This document shows, piece after piece, positions 8,985 to 16,764 of a stretch of DNA of 25,000 bases (the stretch's first letter is position 1; every line of letters starts with the position of its first letter). The notes under the pieces were generated by a model. The model made no database searches. It had not been told where the DNA came from and saw only the letters and a program-made list of their open reading frames with translations. Position numbers and translations under genes: made by a program. Origin of the DNA: Symbiodinium natans. Lineage: Eukaryota > Sar > Dinophyceae > Suessiales > Symbiodiniaceae. The stretch spans positions 52,501-77,500 of the forward strand of contig CAJNDS010000670.1 in the NCBI GenBank assembly GCA_905221605.1, written 5' to 3'.

Positions 8985-9139
8985 GTGTGGGGGGGGCCGG
9001 GGAGGGGGGGGGCGGGGGGGGGCGGGGGGGGCGGGGGAGGGGGGGAGCGGGGGGGGGCGGGGAGCAGGGCCCTAAACCGTAAACCCTGAGGGGGGGAGCG
9101 GGGGGGGGCGGGGAGCAGGGCCCTAAACCGTAAACCCTG
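8985..9139. repeat. G-rich low-complexity tract with a perfect 51-bp tandem duplication
   Basis: A purine tract of GGGGGGGC-type units ends in two identical 51-bp copies (9038-9088 and 9089-9139), each containing G7, G9, AGCAGGGCCC and the same TAAACCGTAAACCCT telomere-like variant. Identity including the homopolymer lengths indicates a very recent duplication or an assembly effect. Confidence 0.9.
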
Positions 9140-9355
9140 AACCCTAAACCCTAACCCCAACCCCTAACCCTAAACCCTAAATCCCCAAAACCCTGAATTC
9201 CTAAACCCCCACATCATCCAAAGCTGTCTCCTCGAAAGGCCCCTGAGCCGCACGGGTATTGATCCCTCCACCAAAGTGACTTGTCGGGGCGAACCCCAAA
9301 TGTGCAAACTCAGGATACAACATTTAACCCTAAACCCTAAACCCTAACGCCCCCC

Positions 9356-10143
9356 GAATATTCCCGCGAGGAGGGGCTCGCAGAGGTGCCCCAGGAGTTC
9401 GCATCCCAGTGGCCATGCCAGGAGGGTCCTGCAAAAGGGGGGTTTAGGGTTTCGGGTTTAGGTTTAGGGTTTAGGGTTTAGGGTTTAGGGTTTAGGGGTT
9501 AGGGGTGTAGGGTTTAGGGGTTTAGGGTTTAGGCTTTGAATCTGTTGCGAAGGGCCTTTGAGGTACAGAATGATGTGTCCTTATATTATAAGGCACTTGG
9601 AATTGAGGGCATTCCTGAAGCACAGGTTCTGCGTTCTTGGGAGCTCGGATCGTTCGGGGCTTAGAATTCAGGGCTTATGTCGTTAGGGCTGTTGGGATTC
9701 ACGGCGTTTTGGGATTTAAGGGTTTTTGGGTTTAGGGCTTTAGGGTCTGCAAGGTATTTGGCTTACGCTTCTTCCTCATGCTGTTCACTGGTGATGTGAT
9801 AGAGCATAGTGCCAATTCAGAAGACCGAGCACAAATACTTCTGCGTCGCCCTAAGCCCTAAACCCGAAGCCCTGAAACCTAAATCCCAAGGTGGGTTCTT
9901 TCCCAACATAGCCAACCCAAAAATGTCTGACCTCCTTATCATAAGAACCACCCACACCCACCCACCCCGAAAGGTACAGGGTTTAGGGTTTAGGGTTCCC
10001 CTATGTTGGGAAACCCCCTGTTGCACGAAGCAAGCCTAGCAACACATCCGAAGCCCCAACCGCCAGAAGGAACCCCCTCTTCGTCTTCACCACCACCACC
10101 TGAATCTATGGGTAGTTGCATGTCCCTTAATATGGGCCCTTAA
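9356..10143 (+). CDS. Candidate multi-exon gene of unknown function with TTTAGGG arrays in its introns
   Basis: Four consecutive unique segments are open on the plus strand and read like protein: 9356-9436 (EYSREEGLAEVPQEF...), 9539-9651 (LLRRAFEVQNDVSLYYKALG, then IEGIPEAQVLRSWELG), 9748-9849 (CKVFGLRFFLMLFTGDVIEH, then SANSEDRAQILLRR) and 10033-10143 (Pro/Ser-rich, PPEGTPSSSSPPPPE). They are separated by gaps of about 100-180 bp that carry TTTAGGG-type repeats, the last also a MITE-like element at 9899-10013. GT and AG dinucleotides occur at plausible edges, but exact splice sites cannot be fixed. No family recognised. Alternative: unrelated exon fragments in a row. Confidence 0.42.
9899..10013. 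mobile_element. Small inverted-repeat element with a telomere-like repeat inside
   Basis: Perfect 13-bp terminal inverted repeats TTTCCCAACATAG and CTATGTTGGGAAA bound 115 bp. Three TTTAGGG-like units lie near the right end. Only one copy is seen here, so MITE status rests on structure alone. Confidence 0.5.
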
Positions 10144-10305
10144 AAGGGGGCCTCTTGTAAACCCCCTATATACCCTATACAAATTAAGAACCCATACATC
10201 TGAACCCTCCATGAAACTACCCCTGAACCCTAAACCCCAAACCCCAAACCCGAAACCCTAAAAGGGAGGTTAGGGACCATATTAAGGGCCCACAAAACTA
10301 CCCTT
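10110..10305. mobile_element. MITE-like element, family 2, copy 1, carrying a CCCTAAA block
   Basis: The core GGGCCCTTA (10134-10142) and TAAGGGCCC (10283-10291) are inverted. The similarity extends outward through CCCTTAATATGG to GGGTAGTT/AACTACCC, so the terminal repeat may be about 33 bp. The middle matches the copy at 24550-24639 (TATATACC-TATACA, CATAC--CTGAACCCT). It differs by an extra block of about 42 bp of CCCTAAA/CCCCAAA repeats near 10221-10263. Confidence 0.65.
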
Positions 10306-10468
10306 AAAACCTGAACCCCCCCCCCTCAAAAAAAAATCCTTAAACCCTAGGACTCTAAGGGCTCCTACATCCTGTCATGTGATGCACGTCTAAGGGTTTA
10401 GGGTTTAGGGTTTAAGGGTTACGGTCTCGGGTTTCGGTGAATAGGGTCCTGCCCCTAGATGGTGCAAT

Positions 10469-10578
10469 CTTGGGATGTTGCCCTTTTTTTCCAACAGTCC
10501 CTAATTGGGAGTATAATCAGGGGTACTACAAATCCCAATTAAGGATTGTGAGAAAAAGGGGGGGGGGAACATCCCAAG
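10469..10578. mobile_element. MITE-like element, family 1, copy 2
   Basis: The same perfect ends CTTGGGATGTT / AACATCCCAAG (10469-10479, 10568-10578). The inner inverted repeat is CCAACAGTCCCTAATTGGGA with a partner ending ATTAAGGATTGTGAG. At 110 bp it is similar in length and plan to the copies at 7003 and 17164, including the T- or C-rich stretch inside the left end and a G-run inside the right end. Confidence 0.8.
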
Positions 10579-10589
10579 CACAAACCCCA

Positions 10590-10668
10590 AACCCTTTCAC
10601 ACCCTAAACCCTAAACCCTAAACCCTAAACCCTAAACCCTAAACCCTAAACCCTAAACCCTAAACCCT
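10590..10668 (-). repeat. CCCTAAA array
   Basis: About eleven clean CCCTAAA units lie 12 bp after the MITE-like element. They form the left flank of the coding-like island at 10669-10776; a TTTAGGG array flanks its right side. Confidence 0.92.
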
Positions 10669-10776
10669 TAGAGCTCGAAGCGCAGCATCCTGCCCAACCA
10701 CCGTCGCCACCGCCGCCCCAATAGCCGTAAGAGTGGCCGCTGGCGTGGGCCCCTCCTCTAGTTGCTGGGCGCTTGG
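10669..10776 (-). CDS. Exon-like alanine-rich segment
   Basis: The minus strand reads PSAQQLEEGPTPAATLTAIG, then AAVATVVGQDAALRALR, 36 codons with a helical Ala/Val pattern. It fills the space between inverted telomere-like arrays. No family recognised. Confidence 0.38.
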
Positions 10777-10781
10777 TGGTG

Positions 10782-10925
10782 TAGGGTTTAGGGTTTAGGG
10801 TTTAGGGCTTAGGGCTTAGGGCTTAGGGTTTAGGGCTTAGGGCTTAGGGTTTAGGGTTTAGGGTTTAGGGTTTAGGGTTTAGGATTCTGGGTGTAGGGTT
10901 TAGGGTTTAGGGTTTAGGGTGTAAG
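10782..10925 (+). repeat. TTTAGGG array with GCTTAGGG variants
   Basis: About twenty units, several of them CTTAGGG, with one interruption near 10885. This is the last telomere-like block before the 4.3-kb region that contains the RDR gene and no arrays. Confidence 0.92.
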
Positions 10926-10929
10926 GTTT

Positions 10930-11384
10930 ATGGCCTCTGGTTCGGGCAGAGGGTCTGCTGAGCTTCAGGACGAGGATCCCGCGTCTTTGCAGTCAAGCCC
11001 CGAACCCCCCCCCCAGCCGCTAATGGCTCAACAGACGCACCTGATTGGTCCTCAGGCACACGGACAAAGCATGCTGCCTACTTCCGTGACACCAGAGGTA
11101 ATGACGGATGCTGTAGTCCATCTCTGTGTTCTCGTCTTCATCTTTTGGCTCACAAACTGACAGCAGGTGAGCTTTCACCAAAAGGTCCATGTCTATCTAC
11201 TATCTGACTATCTAATCAGAAATAGGTTTTGAACTCAAAAAAGGCTGCATCCATGCATACATCGACACTTTGAGAAGCAATGCGCAGCCTTGCTGAAACA
11301 AGAGAAGTAGTGGCTGTCACTGCGCTGTCACTTCGCTGTCGCTGCATTTTACAGCCAAGTCAGTCATGCTGCCTTCCTCTCTAA
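10930..11384. other. Unique region downstream of RDR; weak coding signals only
   Basis: A plus-strand frame with ATG (10930-11160, 76 codons) ends in a hydrophobic stretch VVHLCVLVFIFWL. On the minus strand the same DNA reads EPKDEDENTEMDYSIRHYL after a CTGCTGTCAG acceptor-like site, which would suit an exon of a gene downstream of RDR or its 3' part. Neither is convincing. The remaining 11160-11384 should be the RDR 3' flank; no polyadenylation signal was identified. Confidence 0.25.
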
Positions 11385-14300
11385 TCAGAGGAGGATTCTC
11401 TGAGCCATCGAAAGTTGCAAGCCACATGGAGTGCTTGGGCTACAAGACAAAGTCCGAATCAGCGCGGGCAATGCACGCCAATGCATCTTCTTTACGAGGA
11501 TCACAGCATTCTCGGATGTGCTGCAGAACTAGTACGAAAGCTGGCAGTCCAACAGATACTTCCAGCTCTCAATGGCCCTACCGCGACGCTCTGAGCAGGA
11601 TGCGGCATGGGATGAGAGGATCGGGGTCCTGTGCCTTGACGTGCTTCAGCAGCGGGCCGACCTCGCTCACCAGCCGATGCGCAAGAACCCCTCCCACGGC
11701 ATCTAGGGGCACACGCTCTGCGTCACTCGCAAGGCCATCGAAAAACATGTTTTTCAAGAGGCGTCTTCGAAGCGCACCTCCTGCCATTGCCGAGAGTTTG
11801 GTCTTTTTCCAGGGCACCCACACCATGCCAGCCACGGCTTGCCGCCCAGGAAAATTTGCTGGGGACGGCAGTAGAGCAATGGGGTTGTCAAATTCTAGTT
11901 GCATCGTCTCTGCAATTTGGGACGTAGATCGGTCGCTGCTGCATGAAAGGCCGGCATTAGACAAAAGTTCTGCGCCCATAGATAAAATAGTGGTCGCGTC
12001 ATATTTTTTCGGCACATCATACGCCATGTGCGCGACTTGGGCAAGCTTCGCAGCTAACAAAAGCGAGCCATCCCCGGCTGGGTCCAGGGATCGGTACGCG
12101 GCATATTGCGCCCTCTCAGCCATTGCGCAGGCTCGGCCCCGTGTAGACTGTGTTTCTATTGTGCAACAGAAGTGCCGATAGTGACAATAGGCGCGTTGCT
12201 TCCCTCTTGGCTACGGAGTCGAGGACGTCTTGCCTTGCCTTCCTCAGACAGCAAGAAGCAAGCGTGCAGAAACATGGCTGAGGCTCAGCTGATGAGTGGC
12301 GAGCACAAACGAGTATGCAAGCAAAGGTCTTCAGCTCTGGCATATCCGTCTCAGCAGGTGTGCTGCTCAAGAAATCGATCAAGTCTTTCCACCCAGAAAC
12401 AGCCAGAAGGTCGCCGTCGTAGTCCCCGCCGCCCAGTTTCACGACACCTTGCAGGCGCATTGGATGACCCGCTTTCGTCGTGCTTTCATTCAAGATATAC
12501 CAGTCAGTGGCCTCCGCACTCCCGGCTGCAGACGATGCAGTTGTCTGGGATGTATCTCGCGGCGTCTGGCAGTGGTTTCCTTGCGACGTGCGCGTGCGCA
12601 CCGACACACGTACACACAGAGACAATCCCCAGCTGACCCGATGCGTGTAAGTGAGAACTGTATGAACAAGAACACTGAAGGAGTTAGGCGCACACTTGTG
12701 CAACAATTCACGCGCAGCTTCGCAGTCCAGATTTCTATATCGGATGCCATCATCACGGGGTATCGCCACACAGCGAATCTTCCGGTCCACACTTCGCCAT
12801 TGATGATGATGTGGCATTCCTTCTCCTCTGGAGCACTTTGACGTCTAGCGGCGCTCATCCAGGTGTGCAAGACAAAGTATTGTTTGCAACGCCCTACCCC
12901 CTCCCCTGCCCTTTCTCACCTTGAGCGTGTTCCACAAATCGCTCAGGGCAAACCCCGTAGCCGCTGGGCCAGGCAAGGACAGTTGCGGCTTGTTGTTGTG
13001 CGCTGTTATTGCGCCATTGTAGCGGCGGCGTCCGCGAAGGAGTGCGTCTTTGGTGCCTGCGTACGGATCCAGAGACTGAAAACGCTTTCACGTGCAACGG
13101 TCAGCGCAATTCTTGCTTATTTGTGTGACAAGCTGCATCGTTGCTGGCCAAGTCACCTTTATGCAGCTGCCATGGTCTTGGCTCTGTCTGCGTTTGTAGA
13201 AGATCTTCAAGTGGCGTCGGATCGGAGATGTGATCCTGTAGTGAGGCAGGGAGAGCGCTATGACAAATTCAGCACGGACAGCAGCGGCCCAAGAAACGCT
13301 GAAGTCCTCGAATTCCAATTTGATTCTGTGTTGCGGCACGCGTCTGGATCCCCAAGGATCGACCCGCCGCGCAGGAGCAGCGTCCTCCGGGGGCACCACG
13401 GCCTGCCAAGAGTGCTTGCAGCCTTTACGGCTGCAGAGTTAACAGTTGCGACGCGCGCGCACACCGCCTGGCAGTTGGACGGCGGTGGTTTTGGATTCGT
13501 TCGCGTCTTCGGCAAACCAAAAGCATCCGACAGAATTTCCTCCTTGTGCTGGGCAGTTTCTCGACCAAAAAGCTGCCACGTGCACTCTTAAGTCTTAAGT
13601 TATGGATGCACTACGTGACGGGCCACCGAACCTTCTGGGCTCTCTTGCAGTCTGACACCATCTGCTTGAGCTGCTTCTTCTTTTCGAAGCGAACCTGGCC
13701 AGTCAGCAGACGTGTGACGATTCTAAGAGGAAGTAACCTGTGAACGGCGGCCTCCACATCTTCGCAAAGGCAGGCCCGCATCTGCAGGGCTGCGAGCAGC
13801 TGGGGCGTCAGCCGTGGTGAAGACATATCGTAGGTTTCCTTCGCAGTCGCAATCTTGAATCTGCGCGCGCGCTGGAAATGGGCCAGGCCTGCACCAAATC
13901 CAATCCGTAATGCGCGCTGTTGGCGGGCTGGCAGCCCAAAGTTGAAGTTTCACGCCAGGACAACTTGTTGCACGAGTCCCGGAGCCGCAGCCTTTTCGTC
14001 ACTGCTTCGGCTTCTGCAAAGTTATCTGACAGAAAAGGAAGGAAAAAGTACAAGCGTTGCGGAGCCTGTACTTGTCGGCTTCATCTTCGTTCACGCTCAG
14101 AAGGCCCTTGCCGAAGACCACTTTGCTGAAAAGAGTTTCGCGGAGTAAGCAGCGAAATTGCTATACGGACGGTACAGGATCCGCCCGTCTGCGCTGTCTC
14201 GCGCCTGAAAAAGCATGCCTAGATCCTGATCGTGGGTCGAATTGCGGCGGTATCTGTCACTCTGAGTTCTTCACACTTGAGAAATATGAACTACTTCGTT

Positions 14301-14485
14301 ACTGAGCAGTCCTCGGCAAGTGCATGCCCCACTTGAGCATGTCCATCGGTCACCTTCTCACCGGACTTGTTGTACACGTCCGGCACTACCCAGACTTCGG
14401 CCTTGCCCTTGCGTTTGGGAAGTGTCACTACCGCTTTTTGTCGAGTTGATCGGGCTTGTTTTATCAGGACTACTGCTCTGTCCAT
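11385..14485 (-). CDS. RDR: Eukaryotic cellular RNA-dependent RNA polymerase (RdRP/RDR family), 12-exon model
   Basis: This family copies single-stranded RNA into double-stranded RNA that feeds Dicer/Argonaute silencing; the active site lies in a double-psi beta-barrel domain. Modelled exons, in order of transcription: 14485-14303, 14204-14167, 14125-14066, 13991-13954, 13888-13632, 13572-13276, 13075-12920, about 12825-12712, 12511-12311, 12238-12186, 12112-11582, 11520-11385. Phases agree at every junction and the sum is 2,064 nt (687 aa plus TGA). Landmarks in family order: TDGHAQVGHALA (46-57), GKGLLSV (79-85), LRLRDSCNKL (95-104), LTPQLLAAL (about 133-141), GRFAVWRYP with DI (358-373), GGGDYDGD with catalytic Asp411/413/415, and AYDVPKK (496-502). 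The start ATG at 14485 is the least certain point; the protein lacks the N-terminal extension of plant and fungal members, so 5' exons may be missing. The end of the exon ending at 13276, the acceptor near 12825 and the exact start of the catalytic exon are the weakest junctions. Introns are 41-200 nt. No stop interrupts any modelled exon, so it looks intact. It is not related to viral RdRPs. Confidence 0.88.
11582..12112 (-). other. RDR C-terminal catalytic-domain exon with AYDVPKK
   Basis: The longest exon (531 nt) continues the polymerase after the catalytic centre. The helical stretch LLLAAKLAQVAHMAYDVPKK matches the family's late motif, a helix followed by AVDxPKxG. The frame opens only if a 73-nt intron (12113-12185, GT...AG) is removed, joining REATRLL to AQYAAYRS. 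It ends at a GTAGGG donor (intron 11521-11581, 61 nt, with TACTAG shortly before the CTGCAG acceptor). The last exon then ends in MAQRILL and TGA. Confidence 0.75.
12311..12511 (-). other. RDR catalytic exon with GGGDYDGD
   Basis: This 67-codon exon reads ATDWYILNES, then HPMRLQGVVKL, then GGGDYDGDLLAV, then W-KDLIDFL. In eukaryotic RdRPs the pattern is a hydrophobic strand, a short basic/proline stretch, (S/G)GxDxDGD and a following hydrophobic strand with a Trp. The three aspartates bind the catalytic magnesium. The middle residue Tyr is as in the fungal QDE-1 type (DYDGD) rather than the plant DLDGD. The 5' edge could instead be about 12 nt further upstream, after a TCTGCAG acceptor, if the preceding donor is GC rather than GT; both choices keep the frame. 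Confidence 0.88.
13992..14065 (-). other. Probable GC-AG intron in the RDR gene
   Basis: The exon ending TACAG is followed by GCTCCG, and the next exon begins after GAAAAG. Splicing AG|GC to AG|G joins DKYR to LRLRDSCNKL in frame, exactly where the family has its LRxSxxK motif. A GT donor giving this frame is not visible. GC donors are known to be frequent in dinoflagellate genes, so this intron supports that lineage. Confidence 0.6.
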
Positions 14486-14499
14486 GCCGGTTCCGATAT

Positions 14500-15110
14500 G
14501 GGAGAGAGCATGACTGGAGGATCGATTAATCGAGATTTGAGCACTACAAAAATGGGCTGTGGCGGCACGAAAGATTTCGATGCTCAGTTGCAAAACGCGA
14601 TGATGCGATGATTCGCTTGCAATTCGCTGCTATTTTTTGCAATGCAAGCAAGTCAAGCAAGATGTCCAGCCGCTCTCTCGGCCGGCCGCCGGTCGGCCCA
14701 CTCTTCTCCCAAGAAGCCGACGGAGGCGGTCACCGGCGGTGCAGGTGGTGTGCCGCGCAGCAGCCGCTCAAGTCGGCCCGCTCTTCTCCCAAGAAGAGGA
14801 CGTAGCCATCCTCCTTTGCGAGCATCGACACCAGCGCGTAGACATCGAGCACCTGGCCGACGCAGCCGTCCCTGTCGGGGCCGGAGGCAGGGACCAGGGC
14901 CGTGGTCCATGGCACCACCGCCGTCCAGGTCAGCGGAGCTCTCAGAAGTGCTCTGACGGGCGCGCGGCGGCCGGTGGTCCTGAGCGACCCCTTGCTGTGG
15001 CGGGGGTAATACTCTCCTCCTTCGGCGGCCCGCTCCGGCAAGCCTGCTGCGGGTCGCAGCAACGCCGGCAACCGCAGCACGGCCTCAGCACCGCAATGAT
15101 CACCCCGACC
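14500..15110. other. GC-rich unique region upstream of RDR, gene content unresolved
   Basis: Both strands have long open frames because of high GC: plus strand about 14637-15350, minus strand about 15302-14730. On the minus strand a segment reading LDVYALVSMLAKEDGYVLFLG looks protein-like. A 25-bp near-identical direct repeat (14692-14716 and 14772-14796, one mismatch) encodes FLGEE-R/W-AD in two different frames. The AT-richer stretch 14500-14650 next to the RDR start holds no recognisable promoter motif. I assign no function. Confidence 0.35.
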
Positions 15111-15300
15111 GCGGTCCTCGCCCGTCCGCAGCGCCTCCACGCCGTGGCCCGCGTAGAGCACGAGGACGAAGCTGTTGGGGAATTGCCGGGAGAGGGCCCC
15201 GAAGGCGTGTGCCTTCTGCGCCGCGGCCGGGCCGTGGCGAGCGCGGCTCTCACTCCCATCGGCCAGCTCGACGTGAGGACTCCCCCACACCACAAACCCC
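15110..15300 (-). CDS. Possible caspase-like (C14) exon fragment with YAGHG
   Basis: In one minus-strand frame the segment reads FGALSRQFPNSFVLVLYAGHG followed by VEALRTGED; YAGHG lies at 15155-15141. In caspases and metacaspases a hydrophobic strand ends in Y-(S/A)-GHG, where the His is catalytic. The partner motif (DxCHSG, usually some 40-60 residues later) is not found in this frame downstream, so an intron, a decayed copy or coincidence are all possible. The region is much more GC-rich than the neighbouring RDR gene, and a 237-codon plus-strand frame overlaps it, so even the strand is uncertain. Confidence 0.3.
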
Positions 15301-16170
15301 AAACCCTGAACCCAAATCCTATTAAAGCCCGCAACCCCAAACCCCCATAGAACCTAAACGAAGCGGAGCCTACAAGATTTAGGGCCTTGGGCTCGCAGGG
15401 CTCAGTGCTTTCGGGACCTGACTCACCTCTTCCGTCCTAAACACCTAGACCCCAAAGCCCTAAACCCCAAAACTCCTAAACCCCTAGACCGTAACCCCCA
15501 AAAGTCCTGTACCCTACCCTCCCAACAGCAAAACCCAAGATGTCCCCCTTGTGCTCCGCTGCTCCACCAATCGCCACCTGGCAAGAAAGAGGTTCAAAGC
15601 CTTTGGGGTTTATGGCGTTTAGGGTCTCAGCAATGACTTGCTGGGTTCTAATCGGTCAACTAGGGAATTAAGCCATGTACACCCTTAAAGGATTCTCTAG
15701 GGGGATTAGGGTAAATAGGGTACATCGAACTAATGATTCTTAAGACCTAGTACGGCTACGGCTTTCAGATCCTATCTTACGGTAAAGGTTTGGGGTTAAA
15801 CCCGGAACCCTAAACCCGAAGTGTACAGCTGATCGTGGCTGACTTGCAGGGCTCTGGGCTCGATGAGGATCGAAGCCCCAAACATCAAGCCCCAAGCCCT
15901 AAACGCCCTAGACCCCACCAAACCTTCTGAAATAAACCCTAAACCCTAAACCCTAAACCCCAAACCCCAAACCCTAAACCCTAAACCCTAAAGGAAGCTG
16001 ACGGATGCTTAGGGAGCCCCGAAAGCCATCAGGGAATTTTAAAGAATGATGGGGCTGCTACCCGCGTTACGTAGACCACAGTCCAGGGTATATGGTTTAG
16101 GGTTTAGGGCCTTTAGGGTATAGGGTTTAGGTTTAGGGTTTAGGGGGCAAGGGTTTAGGGTTTAGTGTTT
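15290..16170. repeat. Degenerate telomere-like blocks after the gene region
   Basis: C-rich variants at 15290-15345, 15430-15520 and 15895-15992 and G-rich ones at 15605-15628 and 16093-16170. The unique DNA at 15630-15800 and 15993-16090 shows no gene. At 15540-15602 the plus strand reads MSPLCSAAPPIATWQERGSK, a weak candidate. Confidence 0.75.
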
Positions 16171-16267
16171 ACCACACAATACACAGGCGCAAGCCAAAAC
16201 AAATCCCAACATCCACATGCAAAACCAACACGCAAAAAATGTGCAACAAACCTGCAAAAAAGACTTC

Positions 16268-16510
16268 TTATTGAATTTGAGCATTGCGGAGGTCCCTATT
16301 CGCCTCCTCAGCCGCCGTCTTCGCTTCCCGAGCCTGTGCCTCTGCCCTTGACCTGAGCGACCTGGCACTCTGAGCGAGCACTCAGACTTCCCAAGGGAGA
16401 GTGGGGGTGAGGACCGTTGTAGAACCGGGACATCGTCTGAGCAGGCCACCCGCTCCACTCGCTGCATTTGTTGCAGCCACTTTGACATGGCAACCAGCTT
16501 CTCAAGTACG
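16268..16510 (-). CDS. Two exons of a coiled-coil protein, unknown
   Basis: A textbook 3' splice site on the minus strand (pyrimidine-rich, TTTGTTTTGCAG) opens an exon at 16510 reading VLEKLVAMSKWLQQMQRVER and on to DDVP. Removing a 56-nt intron (16370-16425, GT...AG, phase 0) joins it to SARSLRSRAEAQAREAKTAA followed by EEANRDLRNAQIQ and TAA at 16270-16268. The Ala/Glu/Arg-rich second part should form a coiled coil. Upstream of the acceptor, with only about 22 bp between, begins a 180-bp TTTAGGG array (minus-strand sense), which would lie in the preceding intron. Protein identity unknown. Confidence 0.45.
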
Positions 16511-16532
16511 CTGCAAAACAAAGAGAGAGCAA

Positions 16533-16712
16533 GACCCTAAACCCTAAACCCTAAACCCTAAACCCTAAACCCTAAACCCTAAACCCTAAACCCTAAACCC
16601 TAAACTCTAAACCCTAAACCCTAAACCCTAAACCCTAAACCCTAAACCCTAAACCCAAACCCTAAACCCTAAACCCAAACCCTAAACCCTAAATTAAACC
16701 CTAAACCCTAAA
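16533..16712 (-). repeat. Long CCCTAAA array, probably intronic
   Basis: About 25 units with a few losses (CCCAAAC, CTCTAAA). It is next to the splice acceptor of the coiled-coil exon. Confidence 0.93.
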
Positions 16713-16764
16713 CCCTTGAGGCTCTGAAGGCAAGGCCGAGGGGCTCGACGGTCTTCAGGGCTCT

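Noticed and set aside
8828-9160. Glycine-rich and proline-rich open frames
   Set aside because: Translations of a G-rich low-complexity tract and its 51-bp duplication.
11366-12181. 271-codon plus-strand open frame
   Set aside because: It is antisense to the RDR exons, whose minus-strand reading carries the family motifs; the plus reading has no recognisable domain.
13088-13399. Minus-strand frame beginning VPPEDAAPARRVDPWG as an RDR exon
   Set aside because: It would break the phase of the neighbouring exon that starts at 13075; the overlapping frame ending near 13276 fits both neighbours, though this is the weakest stretch of the model.
12106-13591. Plus-strand open frames of 176-242 codons
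   Set aside because: Also antisense to RDR exons with supported splice phases.
11385-14485. Viral RNA polymerase insertion
   Set aside because: The DYDGD centre and surrounding motifs belong to the cellular double-psi barrel family, and the gene has many introns; viral palm-type polymerases have a different motif order.
14637-15350. 237-codon plus-strand frame as a gene
   Set aside because: High GC keeps most frames open here; the minus strand has the more protein-like segments, and the plus frame runs into telomere-like repeats. Left unresolved rather than called.
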